From the NCBI GenBank assembly GCA_030627475.1, contig DAOURZ010000071.1, positions 1 to 6,857 of the forward strand: 6,857 nucleotides of DNA, read 5' to 3'. Source of the stretch: Deltaproteobacteria bacterium. Its GTDB lineage: Bacteria; Desulfobacterota; Desulfobacteria; Desulfobacterales; ETH-SRB1. The notes under the pieces were generated by a model, which was not told where the DNA came from, ran no database searches, and saw only the letters and a program-made list of their open reading frames with translations. Positions 1-5,429 of this stretch are shown here, piece after piece (positions within the stretch are counted from its first letter, which is position 1; every line of letters starts with the position of its first letter). Made by a program: the position numbers and the translations under genes.

Positions 1-20
1 AATACAGATTAGTGAAAGGA

Positions 21-236
21 TTAGAAGAGTTTCAACAAAGCAATACTTATGGAGGTTTGAGCTATCATCAATCCAATGATCCATTTGACCAATCGGATTT
101 CCAAATCTTTAATATCCTCTTTTGTAGCTAATCCCTCTTTGCGTGATTGGTCAATTATTTCAACAAATTCATTCGCTTTTTGGTCATCAAGCCCAAGGTT
201 CTTTAGTATGGGATAAAGCTTTGCAATTGTAGCCAT
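21..236 (-). CDS. Small coiled-coil protein with C-terminal membrane helix (DUF1640-like)
   Basis: A 71-aa protein with a charged helical N-terminal half (about residues 15-48, including ATKEDIKDLEIRL) that should form a short coiled coil. It is followed by one hydrophobic segment at about residues 50-69 (WIIGLMIAQTSISIALL). This helix-plus-C-terminal-anchor layout, with the ATKED...L.RL wording, resembles short bacterial DUF1640/CCDC90-type proteins, whose function is not established. The ATG at 236 is supported by an AGGAG-type site about 10 nt upstream (GGAG is the complement of 247-250). An ATG at 241 is in another frame. It is divergent from aroA. Family assignment is by resemblance only. 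Confidence 0.7.
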   Translation of the reverse strand: MATIAKLYPILKNLGLDDQKANEFVEIIDQSRKEGLATKEDIKDLEIRLVKWIIGLMIAQTSISIALLKLF

Positions 237-255
237 GGCATTATTTCTCCTTTTT

Positions 256-268
256 TTAATTCGTCCAT
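256..268 (+). repeat. Partial copy of dispersed GGAAGTTAATTCG repeat
   Basis: TTAATTCGTCCAT is identical to 2255-2267, which is part of a longer copy of the repeat. It sits between the Shine-Dalgarno of the 71-aa gene and its candidate promoter, so it would lie in that mRNA leader. Confidence 0.45.
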
Positions 269-281
269 ATTTATATTTATA

Positions 282-310
282 AATTTAACATATCTGTGTG
301 CTAACATCAA
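282..310 (-). promoter_or_regulatory. Candidate sigma70-type promoter for the 71-aa gene
   Basis: On the minus strand TTGATG (complement of 305-310) is followed after 17 nt by TAAATT (complement of 282-287). Each box matches four of six consensus positions. Spacing and position upstream of the Shine-Dalgarno are suitable, but the stretch is AT-rich and chance matches are likely. Confidence 0.25.
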
Positions 311-414
311 ACACAAAGACGTCACTATGACATGCATATTATTGCAAAAGAATTCTGTTTGTGAAGAAAAAACCGGATATTGACCTCATAACCGTAAACC
401 GTAAATCGATACTT

Positions 415-1677
415 ATGATTGAGATTAAGACGCAAAAAATAAAAAACTGTGAAATTGAAGTTCCGGGATCAAAGAGTTATACTCACAGAATTCTTATAGC
501 AGCAGCTCTTTCCGATGGAGTATGCAATATAATAAACTGCTTAAAAAGTGAAGATACCCTGCTTACTCTGAACGCTCTGAAGCAACTGGGAGTCAGGATA
601 GATGAATATGAAGAGAAGCTTGTAGTACATGGAACCAAGGGGATACTTGCCTCCTGCAATGACCCGATTTATCTTGCAAATTCCGGAACGTCAATGCGCC
701 TTCTGTCAGGGATTGCCGCAATAGGGAATGGCGTATATACTCTTACAGGCACAAAACGTATGGCTGAAAGGCCAATACAGGATCTGTTAGACGGTTTGAA
801 TCAGATGGGGGTTGAAGCATTTGCTGTCAATGCTAATGGATGCCCTCCAATAAAAATCAAGGGAGGCAAAATAGATGGCGGTCATATAGCTCTTAATTGC
901 AGCATAAGCAGTCAATATCTTTCTTCGTTGCTCTTAATGGCACCATATACTAATAAAAATCTTGAAATAACTGTAACCAAAGGACCGGTTTCCAAACCTT
1001 ACATTGATATGACTGTCGATATTATGACAAAGCTTGGAGTCAAGGTCACTCGAAGTGAATACAGCAGCTTTAATATCTCTGGCAATCAAATATACAAGGC
1101 AGACAATTATTATGTTGAACCGGATTGTTCACAGGCCGGATACTTCTGGGCTGCCGCAGCTATAACCGGTGCAAAGATAAAGGTTAAGGGAATAACAAAA
1201 AAATCAAGTCAGGGTGATGTGGGTTTTGCTGATGTCCTGAAAGAAATGGGTTGTAAGGTATTTTATGAAAATGACGGTATTTCCGTGTGCGGGAATAATA
1301 AACTATCGGCCATTGAGGTTGATATGTCCAACATGCCGGATATAGTGCCTACCCTTGCCGTTGTTGCGGCTTTTGCCAAAGGAACAACTATTATAAAAAA
1401 TGTTGCCCATTTAAGAGAAAAAGAATGCGATCGTCTGAGTTCTGTGGCAACAGAGCTTTTAAAGATGGGAATTGAAGCAAATACAACTGAAAATGGTTTG
1501 GTTATAAAAGGCGGAAAGCCGGTTGGAACAGAAATTGACACATATAATGATCATCGAATAGCCATGAGTTTTGCTGTTGCCGGGCTTGTCGTTCCAGGCA
1601 TCAAAATAAAAGATGAAAAATGTGTAGAAAAATCTTTTCCTAAATTCTGGAACGTCTTTGAAGGGCTTTACAAATAA
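415..1677 (+). CDS. aroA: 3-phosphoshikimate 1-carboxyvinyltransferase (EPSP synthase)
   Basis: Cytoplasmic enzyme that joins phosphoenolpyruvate to shikimate-3-phosphate, the sixth step of the shikimate pathway. The 420-aa product has the full family length. Visible motifs are PGSKSYTHR (residues 17-25, substrate Lys/Ser/Arg), NSGTSMR (89-95), KRMAERP (114-120), SISSQ (163-167), MPDIVPT (307-313, catalytic Asp), LREKECDR (333-340, catalytic Glu region), NDHRIAMS (378-385) and CVEKSFPKF (403-411). The frame extends upstream to a GTG at 361, but those 18 residues precede the normal family start and have no clear ribosome site. ATG 415 gives the expected MIEIK start, although it also lacks a good Shine-Dalgarno. 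The position of E. coli Pro101 is Leu96 here. The stop overlaps aroK by one base. Confidence 0.97.
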   Translation: MIEIKTQKIKNCEIEVPGSKSYTHRILIAAALSDGVCNIINCLKSEDTLLTLNALKQLGVRIDEYEEKLVVHGTKGILASCNDPIYLANSGTSMRLLSGIAAIGNGVYTLTGTKRMAERPIQDLLDGLNQMGVEAFAVNANGCPPIKIKGGKIDGGHIALNCSISSQYLSSLLLMAPYTNKNLEITVTKGPVSKPYIDMTVDIMTKLGVKVTRSEYSSFNISGNQIYKADNYYVEPDCSQAGYFWAAAAITGAKIKVKGITKKSSQGDVGFADVLKEMGCKVFYENDGISVCGNNKLSAIEVDMSNMPDIVPTLAVVAAFAKGTTIIKNVAHLREKECDRLSSVATELLKMGIEANTTENGLVIKGGKPVGTEIDTYNDHRIAMSFAVAGLVVPGIKIKDEKCVEKSFPKFWNVFEGLYK

Positions 1678-2198
1678 TGAATATATATTTAATAGGATAC
1701 AGGTGTACCGGAAAGTCTTCCGTGGGAAAATCTCTTGCCAAAATACTCGGATGGTCTTTTATAGATGCCGATATTGAACTTGTTCAAGAATACAAGATAA
1801 CTATTTCCGAAATTGTGGCTACAGAGGGCTGGGAATCATTTCGAAAAAAAGAAAAGCATGTATTGAAAAGACTTGGTTCTCTTGACAGACACGTGATAGC
1901 AACAGGAGGCGGAGCTATCCTTGATGAGAAAAATGTAACAAATATGAAAAAAAGCGGAGTCAGTATCTGGTTAAGAGCAACTCCTGAAACTGTCAAGGAC
2001 AGAATTTTAAAGGATGAAACTACGGAAGATTCACGCCCATCTTTAACATCAAAAGGGCTCATGGAAGAGATCGAAGAAACTCTTATATACCGAAATCCCT
2101 TTTATGAAAAGGCAATGGATTTTTCTGTGGATACGGATAATATTGATATAGAGAATATTTGTTTGACAATACAAGATAAACTTGGGAACGTAAATTAA
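1677..2198 (+). CDS. aroK: Shikimate kinase
   Basis: Cytoplasmic kinase that phosphorylates shikimate at the 3-hydroxyl using ATP, making the substrate of AroA after its own product. The 173-aa length is normal for the family. Seen in the sequence: Walker A GYRCTGKS (residues 7-14), shikimate-binding DAD (30-32), FR at 55-56, GGG (77-79), lid region with DSRPSL (118-123) and the C-terminal substrate Arg in YRNPFYE (138-144). The ATG is inside the aroA stop (TAATG), which indicates translational coupling and one transcript. A weak AAGGG lies about 12 nt upstream inside aroA. The 3' end lies in the left arm of a large hairpin. The aroK versus aroL name cannot be settled from sequence alone. Confidence 0.95.
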   Translation: MNIYLIGYRCTGKSSVGKSLAKILGWSFIDADIELVQEYKITISEIVATEGWESFRKKEKHVLKRLGSLDRHVIATGGGAILDEKNVTNMKKSGVSIWLRATPETVKDRILKDETTEDSRPSLTSKGLMEEIEETLIYRNPFYEKAMDFSVDTDNIDIENICLTIQDKLGNVN

Positions 2199-2260
2199 CT
2201 TCCCAAAGCAGGCACACAGATTTAATCCAAATATAGTACACCTGCCTGAGGAAGTTAATT
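2193..2260. repeat. Imperfect hairpin of repeat family over the aroK stop
   Basis: AATTAACTTCC (2193-2203) pairs perfectly with GGAAGTTAATT (2250-2260). After a short internal loop CAGGCA (2209-2214) pairs with TGCCTG (2243-2248), leaving a 28-nt loop. The aroK stop codon (2196-2198) is inside the left arm. A run of six T begins at 2269, nine bases past the stem, so it could act as a weak terminator for aroAK. The right arm is the best plus-oriented copy of the dispersed repeat (2250-2267). Confidence 0.6.
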
Positions 2261-2304
2261 CGTCCATGTTTTTTATCTATCCGCCGGAGGTTTTCGGTCA
2301 GCCA

Positions 2305-2526
2305 CTAATTCCTGTTTTTTAAACAGGCTCTTACATAACCCTCAAAATCTTTTTCCAGAAGAAAATGTGAAATCATTTCACTGACCTTGTCCGCAGTATC
2401 AACCCGATAAACCCCTTTCTTATCACGACCAACCTCTTGTTTGGCCTTTTCAACTATGGTTTGAAGAGATATCGTAGTCATTTCAACATTGGCATTTACA
2501 ACAATTGTATCTTTAGAAACATCCAT
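2305..2526 (-). CDS. Hypothetical 73-aa cytoplasmic protein
   Basis: Not recognised. The protein has no signal peptide or membrane segment. It begins with a short beta-prone stretch (TIVVNANVEM, residues 7-16), then two probable helices (about 20-34 and 44-70) with many charged residues and one Cys near the C-terminus. An AAGGAG-like site (GGAG complement of 2538-2541) lies about 11 nt before the ATG. It is the last gene of the minus-strand lipoprotein cluster, 86 nt after the 189-aa lipoprotein stop, and converges on aroK. Placement suggests cotranscription with the lipoproteins, but its role is unknown. Confidence 0.6.
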   Translation of the reverse strand: MDVSKDTIVVNANVEMTTISLQTIVEKAKQEVGRDKKGVYRVDTADKVSEMISHFLLEKDFEGYVRACLKNRN

Positions 2527-2561
2527 TATGTGCTAATCTCCTTTTCTGTGCGCCTACTTGC

Positions 2562-2576
2562 GGAAGTTAATTCGTC
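2562..2576 (+). repeat. Copy of dispersed GGAAGTTAATTCG repeat
   Basis: GGAAGTTAATTCGTC matches 2250-2264 exactly, and the preceding bases (CCTACTTGC here, CCTGCCTGA there) are also related. It lies between the 73-aa and 189-aa genes. Confidence 0.6.
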
Positions 2577-2612
2577 TCCGTTTCTTACGGGGAACATATT
2601 TTAGAAACTATT

Positions 2613-3182
2613 TCATTCTTTCTGTTCCATACTTTCAAGCTGTTTGTGAAGTTTTTCAGAATTATTCCTTACATAGTCGCGAACCTTGCTGTCTAATTCT
2701 TTGTTTTTATCAAGTGCTTCATTAAAAGAAAAAAGATCAAGTTTACATAGAGAATAGAAAGCTCCATCATTAGGATCCATCCATCTATCTACAATTAAAG
2801 CTCCATGAAGTGTAGTCTTTGTAAAAGTTTTCAAGGCCTGTTCAACATGCTGTTCTTCTGAAGAATCCGATAGATCACCGGCTGTGGTGGAGGCCATATA
2901 ATCCTTTGCCAAAACAGCGACATATATCTCAAGAGTTTTAGCTATTTCCGCTCTGGCACGGTCGTCTGCTGCTGATCGGGCAAGAGCCTTGTTCTTGATA
3001 CCGGAAGCAATACCGACTCCATAAAAGATTTGTCCTTTTTCTGCATCATCAAATGCGCCGCTTCCTTTCCATATCCAATCCGGCCCTTTTGCTTCCATAG
3101 TTGGAGTTGTTGCACAACCAGCAATAATAAATAAGCCCAAAGCAAGAACAACAAACCCAATAATTCTTTTTTTTGTTTTCAT
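2613..3182 (-). CDS. LPP20-family outer-membrane lipoprotein, short paralogue
   Basis: A 189-aa lipoprotein. The signal is clear: basic start MKTKKR, hydrophobic core, and lipobox IAGC with the acylated Cys at residue 23. No Asp follows the Cys, so retention in the inner membrane by the Lol rule is not expected and outer-membrane sorting is likely. Residues about 35-150 have the LPP20 pattern: PDWIWKG, FYGVGIASG, then a long helix with ALARSAADDRARAEIAKTL, then a strand-rich end (ALIVDRWMD, FYSLCKLDL). The C-terminus (160-189) is a charged helix. LPP20-type domains occur in lipoproteins of unclear role. AAGGAG is 6 nt before the ATG. It lies 67 nt downstream of a longer paralogue, probably in one operon. 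Confidence 0.85.
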   Translation of the reverse strand: MKTKKRIIGFVVLALGLFIIAGCATTPTMEAKGPDWIWKGSGAFDDAEKGQIFYGVGIASGIKNKALARSAADDRARAEIAKTLEIYVAVLAKDYMASTTAGDLSDSSEEQHVEQALKTFTKTTLHGALIVDRWMDPNDGAFYSLCKLDLFSFNEALDKNKELDSKVRDYVRNNSEKLHKQLESMEQKE

Positions 3183-3218
3183 GGTTTTCTCCTTTTTTTT
3201 GAGTTAGTGAACCGGATT

Positions 3219-3250
3219 AGGAACGTGGCCGAATTAACTTCCACGTTCCT
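3219..3250. repeat. Perfect 10-bp palindrome of the repeat family between lipoprotein genes
   Basis: AGGAACGTGG (3219-3228) and CCACGTTCCT (3241-3250) are exact reverse complements around a 12-nt loop that contains GAATTAAC. The last base of the right arm is also the last base of the upstream gene's stop codon (3250-3252). No T tract follows on the minus strand, so it is not a classic terminator. It could be an RNA-stabilising or attenuating structure within the operon, like REP elements. Bases 3219-3242 recur at 6725-6748 in reverse with two mismatches. Confidence 0.75.
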
Positions 3251-4464
3251 TACCTTACCTGCTGCGAAAAAATGTATTTAGTTATATCATCAGCAATATC
3301 AACTGTAAGTATTTTTTTTACTTTAAGAACAGCGCGATCCTCAGCTTGAGGCAGGCTAATATGGCCATATCTCCCTGTTTTGCTGACACTTCCAAATATA
3401 GCTCCTCCTTTCTGATCTATTAAATCAAAATATACCTTCCATCTGACATATTTCCATTCCTGTACTCCGAATTCAACAGGTCTTATTTCTATATTACCCC
3501 TGACTACAACGCTTGCTTTGTTAAAATCCTCAGAAATAGAAAACCCATGTCTGTTTAGCCCTTCAATCAGAGCCTCATTAATTTCCGCTGCTCTGTCGCC
3601 TTTGACTGAAAGAAAAACAAGAAAATCCCTGAGCAGAATAGCTGTCAAACAATTTTTAATCTCATTAAAATCAATATCAGATGAAATACCTTTTCCGGAT
3701 TTGTTAACGATTCTGAATTCTGCATCGTAAGCTTCTCTCAGTATATATTGTTGAATAACTTCCTTGAGTATTTTTATTTTTGAAAGCTTGTCCTCTTCTG
3801 TTTCCGCATTGTGGATAAGCCTGCTGATTTCAATATCCAACTCCTGAATTTTATACTTTAGTATCATAGCTGATCGCTTCCGATCAAGAACCGCAAGAGC
3901 ATAAAAAATATTATCAGGTTTTGTTTGCTTAAAAACCTGGGCTATTCTAACTCCGGAAAGGACTTTCCGTGTGGATACCCTGGTAATCTTTTCAATATCG
4001 AACCGTTCTGTAACTTTTTCTTTGCTTTCAGATGTTGTTTGCAAATATTCCTGAAAAGTATTGGTACGAGAATGAATATTGCTATAAAAGATTCTGGCTA
4101 TTTCAGAGCGGGCATTATCTTCCGCTGACTGGCGGTCAGAGCTATATCCTACCCCGGTCAAATACATTGAAGAAGGATAATGTTCACTTTCTTTGTTTAT
4201 CCAGACTGGCCTTTTCCTCTGTTTAACGTGCAAGTTTTTGTTTTTCTCCACTTCAATCGGGTCAGAATATCTTTTTTGATTATCCTCATTGGAATAAGCT
4301 GTATTTTTTTTCCCTTCTTCTGCTTTCAACTCATCAAAAGCTACACTTGCTCTTGCCCGGCTCTTTTCTTCATATGTTCTCTGTTTTATCAAACATCCTT
4401 CCACCATGAAAACGAGAACTGTAAACAAAACAGCCAGATATAATTGTTTAGAAAATTCGTTCAA
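3250..4464 (-). CDS. LPP20-family lipoprotein, long paralogue with extra C-terminal domain
   Basis: About 404 aa from a TTG start at 4464. That start has GGAGG five bases upstream (complement of 4470-4474) and leaves a standard lipoprotein signal ending in VEGC, with Cys at residue 24. An in-frame ATG at 4485 would add seven residues and has no comparable site. Glu at the -2 position of the lipobox is unusual. Residues 25-80 form a charged linker. Residues about 85-195 carry an LPP20-like domain (PVWINKES, YLTGVGYSS, AEDNARSEIARIF, FYALAVLD), followed by a helical/coiled segment (about 200-245). The C-terminal mixed alpha/beta region (about 275-395; ALIEGLNRHGF, ASVVVRGNIEI, KVYFDLIDQ) is loosely reminiscent of envelope assembly lipoproteins such as LpoB/CsgG. 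Periplasmic or outer-membrane location is expected and the function is unknown. Confidence 0.8.
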   Translation of the reverse strand: MNEFSKQLYLAVLFTVLVFMVEGCLIKQRTYEEKSRARASVAFDELKAEEGKKNTAYSNEDNQKRYSDPIEVEKNKNLHVKQRKRPVWINKESEHYPSSMYLTGVGYSSDRQSAEDNARSEIARIFYSNIHSRTNTFQEYLQTTSESKEKVTERFDIEKITRVSTRKVLSGVRIAQVFKQTKPDNIFYALAVLDRKRSAMILKYKIQELDIEISRLIHNAETEEDKLSKIKILKEVIQQYILREAYDAEFRIVNKSGKGISSDIDFNEIKNCLTAILLRDFLVFLSVKGDRAAEINEALIEGLNRHGFSISEDFNKASVVVRGNIEIRPVEFGVQEWKYVRWKVYFDLIDQKGGAIFGSVSKTGRYGHISLPQAEDRAVLKVKKILTVDIADDITKYIFSQQVR

Positions 4465-4521
4465 TTCAACCTCCTGTACAACCATCCTAAAGGCTATGAC
4501 GCATAAGTTGCGCTATTACAT

Positions 4522-4610
4522 ACTTAGAGCCTATTTCAGTAGGCGACCCAAAAGGCCAGTTGGAAGGGCACGAACCATGTGTACATGGCCTACTGAAATA
4601 GGCTCTAAGT
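4522..4610. repeat. 89-bp nested palindrome with perfect 23-bp inverted repeats
   Basis: Bases 4522-4544 and 4588-4610 are exact reverse complements (23 of 23). Each arm holds its own hairpin, GCCTA-6 nt-TAGGC (4529-4544 and 4588-4603). The centre adds CCATGT/ACATGG (4575-4588) with a 2-nt loop, overlapping the right arm by one base. An alternative pairing GGGCAC/GTGCCC (4566-4571 with 4609-4614) competes with the long stem. No flanking target duplication is visible and no T tract follows. It could be a MITE-like element or a regulatory structure upstream of the lipoprotein genes. Confidence 0.8.
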
Positions 4611-4752
4611 GCCCGAACGAAAACTAGAAAATTTTTTCAAGTTCAAGGAAGGCGCAAATTTTAACCGCAGGAATCTTTGGAAGTGAGGGGCTGACAGCAC
4701 GTCAGTGCTGGCAGCCCCTCACAACTGATTCGTTATACTCTTATACTATAAC
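4611..4752. other. Gene-free junction between lipoprotein operon and cassette-like region
   Basis: No credible gene is seen here. Apart from the 18-bp hairpin at 4683-4722 the stretch is AT-rich spacer. I saw no convincing -35/-10 pair for the lipoprotein operon, so its promoter remains unassigned. Confidence 0.5.
4683..4722. repeat. Strong 18-bp hairpin, possible core of a degenerate attC after the 187-aa gene
   Basis: Bases 4683-4700 pair with 4705-4722 with a single mismatch and a 4-nt GTCA loop. No T run follows on either strand, so a standard terminator is unlikely. On the minus strand the hairpin is preceded by GTATAACG, 3' of the 187-aa stop, and followed by GCGGTTAAAA. These resemble inverse and direct core sites, but the two flanks differ by about nine bases. 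It is therefore at best an eroded attC. Confidence 0.6.
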
Positions 4753-5316
4753 TCATTGTTTTGTTTTGATTTCCTTTTTGCTATAAAAGTTACTCAAGAG
4801 AGGATACTCTAAAATTTCGATACCATTTCTGTCACCCCGAAAAACACTTTTGTGCATTTCTCCAAAATGGTCCCGATATGAAACAGCAATTTTCATGTGC
4901 TCATAAGAATTGGAATGTTCCCTGTGAATTTCTGCCTTTTCTCCAACTCCTAACATGCTGGTTTTTTTGATAAAAGATTTTATTTTTGTGTTAGGATGAC
5001 CATGAATTGCTATTTTCTGTTTGTTTTCTTCAGGGTTAATAAATCTTTGTGTAATTATTTTAAAGGCAGGGCCATTGCCTTTATTTACTAAAAATAAAGC
5101 GTATGCAAAATCTGGACTGGGTTTAACAAGCTCTAATTGAAGGTCAACTATTGGCATGTTTTGACTTTTTATATTTTGAAAGCTTATTTTGTTTTGATTT
5201 ATCATCTCAGCTTTCATTTGCTGAGTTTCAGCCCAGTACATAATGACAAAGACCATCGTTACGAAGAGAACAACCAACGTTAAGATTTCCAGAATTAATT
5301 TACTTGTCATTTTCAT
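4753..5316 (-). CDS. Membrane-anchored hypothetical protein, probable integron cassette gene
   Basis: 187 aa, family not recognised. Residues about 7-28 form one transmembrane helix. It is followed by a polar, Gln-rich possible coiled coil (29-52, AETQQMKAEM) and a strand-rich domain (53-175) presumably in the periplasm. The domain contains VNKGNGPAFKI (77-87), a wording seen in Ig-like sandwich domains of many single-pass bacterial proteins. GAGGG (complement of 5320-5324) is only three bases from ATG 5316 but nine from the in-frame ATG at 5310, so the real start may be residue 3. The gene begins about 40 bases after the attC-like site and carries its own ribosome site, as cassette genes usually do. 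It is AT-rich compared with aroAK. Confidence 0.75.
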   Translation of the reverse strand: MKMTSKLILEILTLVVLFVTMVFVIMYWAETQQMKAEMINQNKISFQNIKSQNMPIVDLQLELVKPSPDFAYALFLVNKGNGPAFKIITQRFINPEENKQKIAIHGHPNTKIKSFIKKTSMLGVGEKAEIHREHSNSYEHMKIAVSYRDHFGEMHKSVFRGDRNGIEILEYPLLSNFYSKKEIKTKQ

Positions 5317-5353
5317 TTGCCCTCATTTTTTTGTAGGAGTGGCTATTTTTGCA

Positions 5354-5411
5354 CCATAACGCCAAGCTCAGCGGCGCGGCTTTTTGCGTCCGCTGAAGTG
5401 CAATGTTAGCC
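5354..5411 (-). other. Candidate integron attC recombination site
   Basis: Read on the minus strand, the site starts with GGCTAAC (5405-5411, inverse core; consensus RYYYAAC, one mismatch) and ends with GTTATGG (5354-5360, consensus GTTRRRY, imperfect). Inside, TCAGCGG and CCGCTGA pair as the inner box. They are flanked by a poorly paired spacer (ATTGCACT against GCTTGGC) of unequal length, and a GC-rich variable loop lies between. The 58-bp size, the order of boxes and the position 18 nt after the 295-aa stop and just before the next gene all fit attC. In the model, the cassette joint is after the G of GTTATGG. Confidence 0.6.
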
Positions 5412-5429
5412 TTTTCGTGCGGTGCGGGG

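Noticed and set aside
380..413. TTGACC with GATACT as an aroA promoter
   Set aside because: Spacing is 22 bp, too long. The alternative TAAATC at 16 bp is a poor -10 match and would give a nearly leaderless transcript, which cannot be supported.
1263..2267. Open frames antisense to aroA and aroK
   Set aside because: They lie opposite genes with complete family motifs, have no ribosome sites and give no recognisable proteins.
2311..2327. CCTGTTT-TTT-AAACAGG hairpin as terminator
   Set aside because: It lies inside the end of the 73-aa coding region and has no following T run in the direction of transcription.
2942..3160. Hydrophobic 72-aa minus-strand frame inside the short lipoprotein gene
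   Set aside because: It is a shifted frame of the same DNA. The 189-aa frame has a signal peptide, lipobox and LPP20 pattern plus a good ribosome site.
4522..4610. Rho-independent terminator
   Set aside because: The stem is far longer than usual and no T tract follows on either strand.
3518..4627. Plus-strand open frames opposite the long lipoprotein gene
   Set aside because: They overlap one another and the better supported minus-strand gene. Their Cys/Phe-rich composition is typical of shadow translation.
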